Shown: positions 1-8,273 of the stretch, in pieces
Numbering within the stretch: the stretch's first letter is position 1
Layout of the letters: the number at the start of each line of letters is the position of its first letter
Made by a program: the position numbers and the translations under genes
Assembly: GCA_900768105.1 (NCBI GenBank)
Contig: CAAGBQ010000054.1
Coordinates: forward strand, 1 to 46,290
Direction of reading: 5' to 3'
Length of the DNA: 46,290 nucleotides
Origin: Oscillospiraceae bacterium
GTDB lineage: Bacteria; Bacillota; Clostridia; Oscillospirales; Ruminococcaceae
The notes under the pieces: generated by a model
What the model saw: only the letters and a program-made list of their open reading frames with translations
Databases searched by the model: none
What the model was told of the DNA's origin: nothing

Positions 1-5
1 CACAT

Positions 6-98
6 GGAGAAGTACTCAAGTGGTGACGAGGCGCCCCTGCTAAGGGCGTAGGCTGTGTCAAAAGCGGCGCGAGGGTTCGAGTCCCTCCTTCTCCGCCA
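6..98 (+). tRNA. tRNA-Ser (anticodon GCT)
   Basis: The 7-bp acceptor stem GGAGAAG/CTTCTCC closes positions 6-12 with 88-94. The anticodon arm CGCCC-CTGCTAA-GGGCG carries anticodon GCT. A long variable arm makes it a class II tRNA, as expected for serine. The T arm contains GGTTCGAGTCC. The discriminator G is followed by an encoded CCA (96-98). Confidence 0.96.
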
Positions 99-100
99 AA

Positions 101-138
101 AATCCACCGTAATTTTGATAAATTGCGGTGGATTTTTT
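101..138 (+). terminator. Intrinsic terminator of tRNA-Ser
   Basis: A 15-bp stem (101-115 with 120-134, one G-T pair) with a 4-nt loop is followed by TTTT (135-138). It starts two bases after the tRNA CCA end. The stretch from 139 to 260 shows nothing recognisable. Confidence 0.9.
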
Positions 139-260
139 ATATGGGATTAGTTTTCATAAAGGCAACGCAGACGCATTTTGACATACGAATGCTGAATACA
201 GGGAGCACGGGTTTGCCGGGAAAACATTGATATAAGCCTTTCTTAAAATTTGTACTTTAC

Positions 261-302
261 ACAAAAGACCTCCCGCCGGAATTTCGGCGGGAGGTCTTTT
301 GT
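261..302 (-). terminator. Terminator of the metal ATPase operon (bidirectional shape)
   Basis: A perfect 18-bp inverted repeat (261-278 with 285-302) with a 6-nt loop. The arms begin ACAAAAGACC and end GGTCTTTTGT, so there is a T-rich side in both directions. It lies 36 bp beyond the stop codon of the minus-strand ATPase and is taken as its terminator. Confidence 0.85.
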
Positions 303-337
303 ATGGGTATAGCATAAAATACGGAACGAAAATGTAA

Positions 338-2275
338 TTATAGCTTAATTTTAAGCAGGCGCAGTGCCCAAAGCAGGGCAATCATGCAAACGCCGACATC
401 GGCGAAAACGGCAAGCCAAATAGGAGCATATCCGAAAACGCCGAGGATGAGCACCGCAATTTTTACCGCCATGATGAAAATTACATTCTGATGCACGCAG
501 CGCATTATTTTTTGGGAAATGGCAATGGCTTTTGCCAGTGCGGAAACACCGCCCTGCATAAGCACAATGTCCGCGGATTCAATGGCTGCATCGGTTCCCA
601 TGCCCATGGCGGCGCCAACATCTGCGGCGGCGAGCACGGGAGCATCGTTTATTCCGTCACCGGTAAATACGGTTACGCCGCTCTTTTTGATTTCCTCCAC
701 GCGGGAAACCTTGTCTTCGGGCATAAGGGAAGCGTAATAGCCGTCCAAACCGCATTTTAAAGCCACTTTTTGCGCAGCGTGCTCATTGTCGCCGGTGAGC
801 ATGTATGCGTGCTCAACACCAAGCTTGCGGAGCTGTTTTATAGCGTCGACTGCCTCCGGACGGATGGTATCCTCCAAAGTGATGCTTCCCGCGAGCACGC
901 CGTCTACCGCAACATAAAGGTTGGCAGGCTCTGCGTGCTCAAAGCTTATTCCAAGGCGGCGGAGCAGCTTTTCGTTGCCGCAGACAACCTGTTTGCCCTC
1001 TGCGGTTACGGCAACGCCTTCGCCCGCAGTTTCGGTAACATTTTCGGAAACGGGAATTTCAAGTCCGCGCTCTTTTGTGCTTTCAACAACACATTTTGCC
1101 ACGGGATGGTCAGAAAATGCTTCCGCGGCACCGGCAAGACGGAGAATTTCGTCCTCGGAAAGATTGGAATGAAGCTTTATTTCGGAAATATGCAGCTTTC
1201 CGGAGGTAAGAGTGCCGGTTTTATCAAAAACGGCGTTTTTGGTTTGAGCAAGGCGTTCGCAGTATTCGGAACCTTTGATAAGAACACCGTGTTTTGAGGC
1301 AGAACCGATGCCCGCAAAATAGGAAAGCGGAACGGAAAGAACAAGCGCGCAAGGACAGCTTGAAACAAGGAAAACAAGGGCGCGGTGCGCCGCTTCTTCC
1401 AACGGAAGAAGCTTTGTAAGCCAACCGCCGAGGAAAACGATTGCCGCAAGCGCAATTACAACGGGGGTATAAATACGGCAGAATTTGCTGATAAACTTTT
1501 CGGTGGCGCCTTTTTTCTCCGCAGCGTTTTGAACCATATCAATGATTCTTGCGGCGGCAGAATCGCCGTATTCGCTTACGGTTTCGCCGGTGGCGGGGCT
1601 GCCGAGAACAACACAGCCGGCCTTTAGGATTTCGCCCGCTTCCACTGTTACGGGAAGGCTTTCGCCGGTAAGTGCGGAAGCGTCCGCCGTTATGGAAGCA
1701 TCCACAACCTTACAGTCAAGCGGAACGCGCTCGCCAACCTTTATAAAAATCTTTGTACCAACGGAGATTTCCTCTGCACGGCGCTGCTCAATTCCGCTTT
1801 CGGTGACTACATTCGCCATATCGGGGCGAATGTCCGCCAAAGCGGCTATGCTTTCTTTGGAACGGTCAACCGCAAGGTCCTCAAGACCTTCGCCGAGAGA
1901 GAAGAGCAGGGCAACCATTGCACCTTCGCGGAAGTCGCCTATGGCGAATGCCGCAATTACGGCAATGGTCATAAGGGCTTCTTCGCCAAAATCAAGGTGG
2001 AAAATGCCCTTTATACCCTCAATAAGGGTTTCGCGGCCGGCAACGACCGCCGCAATAAGGCAAAGCCAAAGGGTATACGGTTCAAGAACCGGAATAAAGC
2101 TTAATGCAAAAACAACCGCGCAGGCAAGAACAATAATTATGTCGCGCTTTGTGTTTTCGCCCTCGCCGTGCTCATGGTCGTGACCATGTTCGTGCTCGTG
2201 GTGCTCATGAATATGTTCGGATTTGGGGCAGCAATCCTCTTCGCCGCCGCAGCAGCTGCAATGTTTGTGTGCCAT
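338..2275 (-). CDS. cadA: Heavy-metal P1B-type ATPase (Zn/Cd/Pb exporter, CadA/ZntA-like)
   Basis: Membrane pump that should expel Zn2+, Cd2+ or Pb2+ at the cost of ATP. The 645-residue protein has TGES in the actuator domain (203-206), the metal-site CPC motif in the sixth membrane helix (307-309), DKTGTLT with phosphorylated Asp351, MTGDN and GDGINDAP. It lacks the usual ferredoxin-like HMA domain. Instead the first 40 residues are rich in Cys and His, with CSCC and CC pairs and about ten histidines, and probably form a flexible metal-collecting tail. It starts at ATG 2275 with AAGGAGG upstream. It lies 15 bp after the ArsR-type regulator gene and is co-transcribed with it. CPC and the regulator type favour Zn/Cd/Pb over Cu, but the exact metal cannot be read from the sequence. 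Confidence 0.93.
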   Translation of the reverse strand: MAHKHCSCCGGEEDCCPKSEHIHEHHEHEHGHDHEHGEGENTKRDIIIVLACAVVFALSFIPVLEPYTLWLCLIAAVVAGRETLIEGIKGIFHLDFGEEALMTIAVIAAFAIGDFREGAMVALLFSLGEGLEDLAVDRSKESIAALADIRPDMANVVTESGIEQRRAEEISVGTKIFIKVGERVPLDCKVVDASITADASALTGESLPVTVEAGEILKAGCVVLGSPATGETVSEYGDSAAARIIDMVQNAAEKKGATEKFISKFCRIYTPVVIALAAIVFLGGWLTKLLPLEEAAHRALVFLVSSCPCALVLSVPLSYFAGIGSASKHGVLIKGSEYCERLAQTKNAVFDKTGTLTSGKLHISEIKLHSNLSEDEILRLAGAAEAFSDHPVAKCVVESTKERGLEIPVSENVTETAGEGVAVTAEGKQVVCGNEKLLRRLGISFEHAEPANLYVAVDGVLAGSITLEDTIRPEAVDAIKQLRKLGVEHAYMLTGDNEHAAQKVALKCGLDGYYASLMPEDKVSRVEEIKKSGVTVFTGDGINDAPVLAAADVGAAMGMGTDAAIESADIVLMQGGVSALAKAIAISQKIMRCVHQNVIFIMAVKIAVLILGVFGYAPIWLAVFADVGVCMIALLWALRLLKIKL

Positions 2276-2290
2276 AGCTAAAAAACCTCC

Positions 2291-2632
2291 TTATTGCTCT
2301 AAAACATGGGCTATTCCGGTGCAGAGTATTGCGCCTACATGGGCGTCGTCAAGGGAATAGTATATCTGTTTGCCCTCGCGGCGGCTTTTAATAAGCTTTG
2401 CCGCCTTGAGGATTGAAAGCTGGTGAGAAACCGCGGATTGGCTCATTCCAAGAAGGTCGCAAATGCAGCAAACGCACATTTCCCCTTCGGAAAGGGAAGC
2501 AAGAATACGAATCCTTGTAGGGTCGCCGAAAATTTTGAGCACCTCTGCGACTTTTATAAGTACCTCGTCATCGGGCATACTTGCTTTTGTTTGCTGGATT
2601 ATATGTGCGTGTTCGGGATGTATATCCGCCAT
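2291..2632 (-). CDS. cadC: ArsR/SmtB-family metal-responsive repressor (CadC-like)
   Basis: A 113-residue winged-helix repressor that releases DNA on metal binding. The recognition helix is in LLGMSQSAVSHQLSILK. Two metal-site signatures are visible: a cysteine-rich alpha-3 motif (MCVCCICDLL, CadC-like) and an alpha-5 motif of the form DxH-x10-HxxE in the last helix, the zinc site of SmtB/CzrA. It therefore has potential for both a thiolate Cd/Pb site and a Zn site. It starts at ATG 2632 with AGGAGAG upstream. It is the first gene of the operon with the ATPase, and a matching operator overlaps its start of transcription. Confidence 0.93.
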   Translation of the reverse strand: MADIHPEHAHIIQQTKASMPDDEVLIKVAEVLKIFGDPTRIRILASLSEGEMCVCCICDLLGMSQSAVSHQLSILKAAKLIKSRREGKQIYYSLDDAHVGAILCTGIAHVLEQ

Positions 2633-2666
2633 AAAAGTTTCTCTCCTCTAACATATTTTGAAATGA

Positions 2667-2690
2667 ACATATGAAAAACTGTTCATATGT
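2667..2690 (-). promoter_or_regulatory. Operator of the CadC-like repressor
   Basis: A perfect inverted repeat ACATATGAA-N6-TTCATATGT. Its core ATATGAA-N6-TTCATAT is the typical spacing and sequence of ArsR/SmtB-family operators. It sits just downstream of the -10 element, over and beyond the expected transcription start, so a bound repressor would block transcription. Confidence 0.85.
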
Positions 2691-2699
2691 TATGCACAT

Positions 2700-2728
2700 A
2701 GTATAGTCTTTTAATAGGGATTTGTCAA
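2700..2728 (-). promoter_or_regulatory. Sigma-A-type promoter of the cadC-cadA operon
   Basis: On the minus strand TTGACA (2723-2728), 17-bp spacer, TATACT (2700-2705). Transcription should start near 2692, at the edge of the operator. Confidence 0.88.
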
Positions 2729-2903
2729 TAGCCTTTTTGCAGAAAAATAAATTTTTTTGCAAAAAGACTAACAGATACGCTTTGCCGCTTTATATCAAAG
2801 CACACGCGCCGATGAAAATTTACAAAAAAGTTGTTTTATTATGTTATGCAATATGATATTATACAATAAAATCTGTTAAGCATACTTTTCGGAGGTGTGT
2901 TTT

Positions 2904-3950
2904 ATGCAGCCGTACAACGGCGGAAACGACCCGCAAAGAGGCGGAGTTTATTCAACCGGTCACGGATTTTATAATCCATATGCGGAACCGGAATGGAAAA
3001 GGGAAAAGAAGCGTATTCGCGGAGCAGGAAACGGAATCGGTCTTGCATCCATTGGCTATGTGCTTGTTTCCTTCGGTGCGGCGGCGGCGCTTTATGCGGC
3101 GCTTGGTATGCTTAATGCACTTTCCGGCGCGCCGCTTTTGAATATAGGTGAAAATGCCCAATGGACGGTAACGCTTATAACCTACATACTTTCGCTGGTG
3201 CTGCCGTTCGGCATTTATATGCTCTGCATAAAAATGCCGGTCGGTGTGGCGCTTCCTTTCAGAAAAAGCCGCATGGACATAACGGTGGGCGGAGTTTTTG
3301 TCGGGCTTGGAGCGGGCATAGTTGCTTCCTATGCCACATCGTATTTGGAGCAGGCATTGGGCCTTTTCGGAATCGGCATATCCATGCCGGATATGGAGGT
3401 TCCGCAGGCGCTTCCGGCGAAGATACTCTATGTTTTCACTCTTACCGTTGCGCCTGCCTTCATTGAAGAAATGGTTTTCCGCGGAATAGTTATGCAGAGC
3501 CTGCGGCGTTTTGGCGATATGTTTGCCCTTGTTTCTTCGGCGCTTATTTTCGGGATATTCCACCTCAACCTTATTCAAATGCCGTATGCATTCATTTTGG
3601 GGCTTTGCATAGGATATTTTGTAATGCGGACCGGTTCCCTTTGGGTAGGCGTGATTATGCATTTTTTAAACAACGGCGTTGCAACGCTGCTTACGCTTAT
3701 CGAACCGTATTGCAGCGAAAGCATTTATATGTTTATAAACCTTGCATACAGCTTTGTTGCAGTGGTTGCGGGAATAATTGCCCTTTGCCTGCTTTTGGTG
3801 AAGCATAGGGATATGTTCCGTTTCGGAAAGGCGCCGGGGGTGCTTTCTCCGGGAAAGCGCGCGCAGTATTTTCTCACTTCTCCGGCGCTGATTATAGCGA
3901 TGCTTATTGCGGTTGCGCTTACGGCGCAGTATGTTGAAATTCTTTGGTAA
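2904..3950 (+). CDS. CPBP family intramembrane metalloprotease (CAAX/Rce1-like)
   Basis: Polytopic membrane protein of 348 residues with a Gly/Tyr-rich cytoplasmic N-terminus (about 1-45) and some eight hydrophobic segments. The CPBP/Rce1 motifs are in order: EE-x3-R (Glu188, Glu189, Arg193), FGIFH (His220) and the HFLNN region (His253, Asn256/257). These are the family's catalytic metal residues. Members cleave prenylated or peptide substrates within the membrane; the substrate here is unknown. The ATG at 2904 is chosen over an in-frame GTG at 2895 because GGAGG at 2891-2895 is spaced 8 bp from the ATG and overlaps the GTG. A tentative promoter is TTGTTT (2831) with GATATT (2855). tadA follows 12 bp downstream, probably in the same transcript. 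Confidence 0.85.
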   Translation: MQPYNGGNDPQRGGVYSTGHGFYNPYAEPEWKREKKRIRGAGNGIGLASIGYVLVSFGAAAALYAALGMLNALSGAPLLNIGENAQWTVTLITYILSLVLPFGIYMLCIKMPVGVALPFRKSRMDITVGGVFVGLGAGIVASYATSYLEQALGLFGIGISMPDMEVPQALPAKILYVFTLTVAPAFIEEMVFRGIVMQSLRRFGDMFALVSSALIFGIFHLNLIQMPYAFILGLCIGYFVMRTGSLWVGVIMHFLNNGVATLLTLIEPYCSESIYMFINLAYSFVAVVAGIIALCLLLVKHRDMFRFGKAPGVLSPGKRAQYFLTSPALIIAMLIAVALTAQYVEILW

Positions 3951-3962
3951 GGGGGCGCCGCC

Positions 3963-4433
3963 TTGACGGACGAGGATTATATGCGCGAGGCACTTTCTCT
4001 TGCAAAGAAAGCTTTTGAGATGGGCGAGGTTCCCGTCGGCGCCGTCGCCGTTTGGGACGGAAAAATTGTCGGGCGCGGAATGAACCGCCGCGAAACGGAC
4101 AAAAACGCCCTTCGCCATGCCGAAATTTCCGCCATTGATGAAGCCTGCCGAAATTTGGGCGGGTGGCGGCTTTGGAAATGCGACCTTTATGTTACGCTGG
4201 AGCCGTGCCCAATGTGCGCAGGAGCCATAATAAACTCCCGTGTGCGGCGTGTTATATTCGGTGCGGCGGATAAAAAAGCGGGTTCCTGCGGCTCCGTTGT
4301 GGATATGTTTGCGCTTCCGTATAATCACAGGCCGCAGGTGACCTCCGGCGTGTTGGAAGCGGAATGTTCCGCGCTTTTGACGGAATTTTTCGAGCGCCTG
4401 CGGGAAAAGCGGCGCAATGAAAAGAAAGAATAG
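3963..4433 (+). CDS. tadA: tRNA-specific adenosine deaminase TadA
   Basis: Converts adenosine 34 to inosine in tRNA-Arg(ACG). At 156 residues it has the usual family length. The zinc/catalytic motifs HAE (His52, Glu54) and PCPMC (Cys82, Cys85) are intact. The N-terminus (DEDYMREALSLAKKA then GEVPVGAV) matches the family pattern, which supports the TTG start at 3963 with AAGGGGG about 8 bp upstream. It is read closely behind the CPBP protease gene. It ends with TAG and is followed at once by a terminator. Confidence 0.93.
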   Translation: MTDEDYMREALSLAKKAFEMGEVPVGAVAVWDGKIVGRGMNRRETDKNALRHAEISAIDEACRNLGGWRLWKCDLYVTLEPCPMCAGAIINSRVRRVIFGAADKKAGSCGSVVDMFALPYNHRPQVTSGVLEAECSALLTEFFERLREKRRNEKKE

Positions 4434-4441
4434 TAATCGGC

Positions 4442-4476
4442 AAAAATCCTTCGGACAGCGTTCCGGAGGATTTTTT
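4442..4476 (+). terminator. Terminator after tadA
   Basis: The stem AAAATCCTTCGGA pairs with TTCCGGAGGATTTT (one G-T pair) and runs into a T tract ending at 4476, 9 bp after the tadA stop. Confidence 0.88.
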
Positions 4477-4549
4477 GCTCACTCTATATTTGCCCGCGGC
4501 ATAAAATGTAATACGCCCAGTTTTCCGGTACCGGGCGGGCTTTATGATA

Positions 4550-4585
4550 GCGGGAGCACGCTTTTCTGTGCTCCCGCAGTTTTTT
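4550..4585 (+). terminator. Second stem-loop with T tract downstream of tadA
   Basis: A perfect 10-bp GC-rich stem GCGGGAGCAC/GTGCTCCCGC with an 8-nt loop, then AGTTTTTT. Between the two terminators (4477-4549) lies a weaker GCCCGC...GCGGGC pairing and no ORF. A tandem or backup terminator is the simplest reading. A short RNA gene between 4477 and 4585 cannot be excluded, but no promoter was found for one. Confidence 0.7.
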
Positions 4586-4639
4586 GTGCCGCAAAATGTA
4601 AACTTTTTTGCAAAGCTTATGCCAATACGGCCACATATG

Positions 4640-4688
4640 TTGACCTTTAGCGTGGTTTTTGTTAAAATAAACTGTAAAATTATATAAT
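4640..4688 (+). promoter_or_regulatory. Promoter region of the rpe-rnf operon (two overlapping candidates)
   Basis: Candidate one: TTGACC (4640-4645), 17-bp spacer, TAAAAT (4663-4668). Candidate two: TTGTTA (4659-4664), 18-bp spacer, TATAAT (4683-4688). Either gives a short leader before rpe at 4733. Confidence 0.7.
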
Positions 4689-4732
4689 TAAGACATAATT
4701 ATAATGCTTTTTAAGAAAAGGACTGACGACTT

Positions 4733-5392
4733 TTGGAGATAAAAATTTCACCTTCCATCCTTTCGGCGGATTTCGCAAAGCTTGGTGAGGAATGTGCCGC
4801 CATGAAAGAGGCGGGAGCGGACGAACTTCATATTGATGTTATGGACGGTCACTTCGTTCCTAACATAAGCTATGGCGCGCCGATTATGAAGTGCCTGCGT
4901 AAGGTGAACGATATGTTTTTTGATACTCACCTTATGATTTCACAGCCGCTGCGCTATACCGAGGATTTTGTAAAGGGCGGAGCAAACCGCATTACCTTTC
5001 ATCTTGAAAGCGACGATGACCCTATGGCGGTTATTGAAAAAATTCGCTCGTTCGGGGTTTCTCCGGCAATTGCAATAAAGCCGAAAACCCCTGCGGAAGC
5101 CGTTTTTGAGTACATACCTTTTGTGGATATGGTGCTTGTTATGACGGTGGAACCGGGCTTTGGCGGCCAAAGCTTTATGGAAGATATGATGCCAAAGGTT
5201 GCCGCAATTAAAAAATACGCCGGAGAAAACGGATATAAAATTGATATTCAGGTCGATGGCGGAATAGACAAAAACACAATCGGAAAAGCCGCTGCGGCGG
5301 GCGCAAATATTTTTGTCGCCGGTTCGGCGCTTTTCCGCCAGACGGACTATAACAAAGCCGTTGCGGAGCTTCGCGCCGCAGCGGAGGTTTAA
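4733..5392 (+). CDS. rpe: Ribulose-phosphate 3-epimerase
   Basis: Interconverts ribulose 5-phosphate and xylulose 5-phosphate in the pentose phosphate pathway. The 219-residue TIM barrel begins in the family manner (KISPSILSADFAKLGEE) and has the metal-binding motifs HIDVMDGHFVPN and FDTHLM, MTVEPGFGGQ, and QVDGGI near the C-terminus. The start is TTG at 4733 with AAAAGGA 10 bp upstream; it places the conserved motif two residues into the protein, as usual. It is the first gene of the operon that continues with the Rnf-like genes 12 bp later. In other bacteria rpe more often lies near rsgA or thiN, so this context is unusual. Confidence 0.95.
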   Translation: MEIKISPSILSADFAKLGEECAAMKEAGADELHIDVMDGHFVPNISYGAPIMKCLRKVNDMFFDTHLMISQPLRYTEDFVKGGANRITFHLESDDDPMAVIEKIRSFGVSPAIAIKPKTPAEAVFEYIPFVDMVLVMTVEPGFGGQSFMEDMMPKVAAIKKYAGENGYKIDIQVDGGIDKNTIGKAAAAGANIFVAGSALFRQTDYNKAVAELRAAAEV

Positions 5393-5404
5393 ACGGAGGA
5401 AAAA

Positions 5405-6451
5405 ATGGCGTTTTTTACGAAGGGTATTTTGCTGGAACAGCACAAGGAACCGATGCTTACGCGGAATGTGCTTGTTATGCGGCAGGAATACAAATATTTT
5501 GATTGCGATTTTCCGGATGTTCCCGTGGAGGAGCTTTCCGCACAGCAAATAATCGAAATTGCACGCCTTGCGGAAATTATTGATGAAAGCGACGGCATTT
5601 TGCTTGCGGATAAGCTTGAAAAAGCAAACCTCGGAAAAACCGGCACTATGGTGATTGACGCAGTGGATGATGAGCCTTATGTTTCAAGCCAGATGTGCAT
5701 GGTGCTGCATCAGCCGGAAAAGCTTGCTCTCGGCGCGCAGCTTGCCGCAAGGGCGGCGAATCCCGGCGATATTTATATCGCCGTCTATAAACACATTTTT
5801 GATATGAACATCAACCTTCCGCGGAGCATAAACGACATAAGGGTTGAAAGAATCGGAGGACTTTATCCTGCGGAGGACAGAGCCTATCGCCACATTCCGA
5901 AGGGCAAAAACCGCCTTACTGTCGGAGCCTGCGCAATGGTGCATCTTGCAAGGGCGGTGGAGGACAGCCGAAAAATGACGAGCAGCTTTATCACCGTGGC
6001 GGGCGACGCAGTCGCCAATCCGCGCAATGTGGAGGTGCCTGTCGGCACAAGCGCTGCGGAGATTTTGGAGCTTTGCGGACTTGCGGAGGAACCGGAGGTA
6101 ATCGTAATGGGCGGAAGTATGACCGGCCGCGCGGTTTTTGAGCCGGAGGACGAGCATATAAACGCAACTACCCGCGCGGTGCTTGCCTTTGCAAGAAGCA
6201 ACCGCTCCTATTCTTACACCTGTATAGGCTGCGGAAGGTGCGACCACGCCTGTCCGGAAAAGCTTTCAGTTTCACGCATACGCCTGCTTACGGATTGCGG
6301 AAAAACAGACGGAATAAAAACCTATGATGTAAATTTTTGCACCGGCTGCGGAGCCTGCTCCTATGTATGTCCGGCCAGAATTGATGTTGCCGCAACAGTG
6401 CTGAAAGCTAAAAAGCTTGCCGCACAGGGCAAAAAGGAGGGCGCAAAATGA
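5405..6451 (+). CDS. RnfC-like iron-sulfur protein, N-terminally reduced
   Basis: In canonical Rnf complexes RnfC takes electrons from NADH through FMN and 4Fe-4S clusters. This 348-residue protein keeps the C-terminal half: the VAGDAVANPRN region (RnfC TGDAVxNPGN), MGGSMTG, and two ferredoxin motifs, Cys273/276/279/283 and Cys312/315/318/322. It differs sharply at the N-terminus. The barrel domain that normally precedes the flavin domain is missing (about 45 residues precede LSAQQIIEIARLAEI), the glycine-rich GLGGAAFPT-type FMN/NADH loop is replaced by an ESDGILLADK-type sequence, and the conserved ECEPY is DDEPY. NADH and FMN binding are therefore doubtful. It starts at ATG 5405 with GGAGG upstream and overlaps rnfD by ATGA. 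It is RnfC by descent; the electron donor is unknown. Confidence 0.8.
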   Translation: MAFFTKGILLEQHKEPMLTRNVLVMRQEYKYFDCDFPDVPVEELSAQQIIEIARLAEIIDESDGILLADKLEKANLGKTGTMVIDAVDDEPYVSSQMCMVLHQPEKLALGAQLAARAANPGDIYIAVYKHIFDMNINLPRSINDIRVERIGGLYPAEDRAYRHIPKGKNRLTVGACAMVHLARAVEDSRKMTSSFITVAGDAVANPRNVEVPVGTSAAEILELCGLAEEPEVIVMGGSMTGRAVFEPEDEHINATTRAVLAFARSNRSYSYTCIGCGRCDHACPEKLSVSRIRLLTDCGKTDGIKTYDVNFCTGCGACSYVCPARIDVAATVLKAKKLAAQGKKEGAK

Positions 6452-7629
6452 GAGAAAAGCTGATGTTCCAGAATGCGCCGCATGTTCGCCAAAGCGAAAC
6501 CGTTTTTACCATAATGACGGATGTAATCATTGCTCTTGTTCCGCTTTATGTAATGAGCTTTTTCTATTACGGAGCAAGAGCCGTGATGCTTGGTCTTTGC
6601 GGAGTTATTTCCTGTCTTGCCTTTTCCGTGATAGGAAGTATTGTTTCAAGAGAGCGCCCGAATATCCGCGACCTTACTCCGGTTATCACCGGACTTATGA
6701 TTCCGCTTCTTATGCCGGCGGATATTCCGTATCGTGTTGTGCTTGCGGCCTGCGCGGTGGCAATCCTTGTGGTAAAGTTCCCCTTCGGCGGAACCGGCAA
6801 TAACCTATTCAATCCGGCGGCGGTGGGCTTTGCTTCCGTTGCACTTTGCTGGCCGGACCTTGTGTTTAAATATCCGGCGGTGCTCCGCACATTAAGCGTT
6901 TTCGGAGAAAACGCCGAAAAAGCGGCAGTAAGCCCCGCACACAGCCTTGCAATAGGCGCCGTTCCGGAATACGATGTGCTGGATTTGCTTTTGGGAAGTG
7001 TGCCCGGCCCTATGGGCGCAACAAATATACTTGTAATTGTTGCCTGCGGAATCTTTCTTATTGTAAGAAAGGCGGTAAACTGGCGTACTCCGGTTTTCTT
7101 TCTGCTTACATACGGAATTTGCTCCGCGCTGTTCCCAAGAATCGGCGGAAGCGGCTTTGAAGCGCTTTGCTATGAGCTTTTCAGCGGTATGATAGTTTTC
7201 GGTGCGTTCTTTATGCTTTCCGAACCGGTAACTTCGCCAAAGCACGACTTTGGAAAGCTGCTTTATTCCGCAGCAGCGGGAATAGTTGTGTTCCTTTTCG
7301 GGCATTTTGGCGGGTTTGAGGACGGCTTTGTTTATGCGCTGATTATAATGAATGTTTTTACGCCGGTTTTTGATACCGTTTGCGAAAATGCCCTCCACCT
7401 TTACCGCAACAAGGATAAGCTTAAAGAATCCATTGAAAGCGATATAAAAAACGCGGCGGCCGCTGCAAAAAAGCCCGCGGCGATTGTGCGCAAGCACAAA
7501 AATACCGCGCAGGAAGAAAAAACTTTCGAGGCTTGTGCGGCTTCGGAGAATACCGCAGAAGTAATTGCGGAAGAAGTGCCTGCGCCGCAGGCTGAAAATG
7601 AGGAAGAAAAGGAGGCGGCACTTCAATGA
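6448..7629 (+). CDS. rnfD: RnfD-like membrane flavoprotein subunit
   Basis: Polytopic membrane subunit of an Rnf/Nqr-type complex, 393 residues. The motif GGTGNNLFNPAAVGF (about 114-128) is typical of RnfD/NqrB. GPMGATN contains Thr192 at the place of the threonine that carries covalent FMN in RnfD, so this flavin may be retained. The last 70 residues (from about 325) form an extra Ala/Glu/Lys-rich cytoplasmic tail that canonical RnfD lacks. The gene overlaps both neighbours by ATGA, indicating translational coupling. A flavin transferase (ApbE) is not encoded in the window. Confidence 0.87.
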   Translation: MREKLMFQNAPHVRQSETVFTIMTDVIIALVPLYVMSFFYYGARAVMLGLCGVISCLAFSVIGSIVSRERPNIRDLTPVITGLMIPLLMPADIPYRVVLAACAVAILVVKFPFGGTGNNLFNPAAVGFASVALCWPDLVFKYPAVLRTLSVFGENAEKAAVSPAHSLAIGAVPEYDVLDLLLGSVPGPMGATNILVIVACGIFLIVRKAVNWRTPVFFLLTYGICSALFPRIGGSGFEALCYELFSGMIVFGAFFMLSEPVTSPKHDFGKLLYSAAAGIVVFLFGHFGGFEDGFVYALIIMNVFTPVFDTVCENALHLYRNKDKLKESIESDIKNAAAAAKKPAAIVRKHKNTAQEEKTFEACAASENTAEVIAEEVPAPQAENEEEKEAALQ

Positions 7630-8273
7630 CAGAGGTTAAAGAAAAGCTTTCAGCAAAGGATAGCTTTGCACATGTTTTCTTTTCAAATCCGGTGCTTGTG
7701 GGCGGCCTTGTAATAGGTCAGCTTGCCGCCGGAGATACAAGCCTGCAAAACGGTGTTGCACTTACGGTAACTTTCCTTTTTGTAACCGTTCCGGTACTTG
7801 TTTTTGCGGCGGCTGCGGGAAAATATCTTCCGCGTTGGCTGCGAATTGTTGCCTATATGCTTATTTCCGGCGGAATGCTTTTTCCGGCATATCTTGTTTG
7901 CCGCGGAATCTCGCCAACGGTTTTTGACTCCGTCGGAATTTATCTTCCGCTTTTGGCGGTAAGCACAATTCCTACGGCTTATTCCGTAAAGTATTCCGAA
8001 AAGCACAATGTGCTGAAGGCGCTTTTGGACGGAATTGCCCTTTCAGCGGGCTTTGGCCTTGTGGCAATAATTCTTGGCGCAGGGCGTGAGTTTTTTGGCT
8101 ATGGCTCTCTTTGGGGCGCAAAAATTGCCGGAAATTCATTTCCCGCAATACGCCTTCCTTTTTGGGGCTTTATCCTGCTTGGCTTTATGGCGGCGGGCGT
8201 CGGCGCTGTGCGAATCCTTTGCAAAAAGCCGGAATATGCCCATTTCGGCAATGTAAAGGAGGATGAGGTATGA
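7626..8273 (+). CDS. RnfE-like membrane subunit lacking both cluster cysteines
   Basis: A 215-residue membrane protein that aligns by eye with RnfE/NqrD: NPVLV near the start, VGIYLPLLAV, then KALLDGIALSAGFGLVAIILGAGREFFGYGSLWG-type C-terminal segments. In canonical RnfE the first helix has LGxCP and the second half has VNC; these two cysteines help hold the 2Fe-2S cluster at the RnfA/RnfE interface. Here they read VIGQLA (about 29-34) and VSTI, so both ligands are gone. It is coupled by ATGA overlaps to rnfD and to the rnfA-like gene. Membership of the family is clear; canonical electron transfer is not. Confidence 0.82.
   Translation: MTEVKEKLSAKDSFAHVFFSNPVLVGGLVIGQLAAGDTSLQNGVALTVTFLFVTVPVLVFAAAAGKYLPRWLRIVAYMLISGGMLFPAYLVCRGISPTVFDSVGIYLPLLAVSTIPTAYSVKYSEKHNVLKALLDGIALSAGFGLVAIILGAGREFFGYGSLWGAKIAGNSFPAIRLPFWGFILLGFMAAGVGAVRILCKKPEYAHFGNVKEDEV

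Noticed and set aside
1542..2183. Long plus-strand open frame opposite the metal ATPase
   Set aside because: It is fully antisense to a well-supported P-type ATPase, has no ribosome binding site and a low-complexity translation.
4477..4585. Small structured RNA (such as SRP RNA) after tadA
   Set aside because: No SRP tetraloop core or promoter was found; tandem terminators explain the hairpins.
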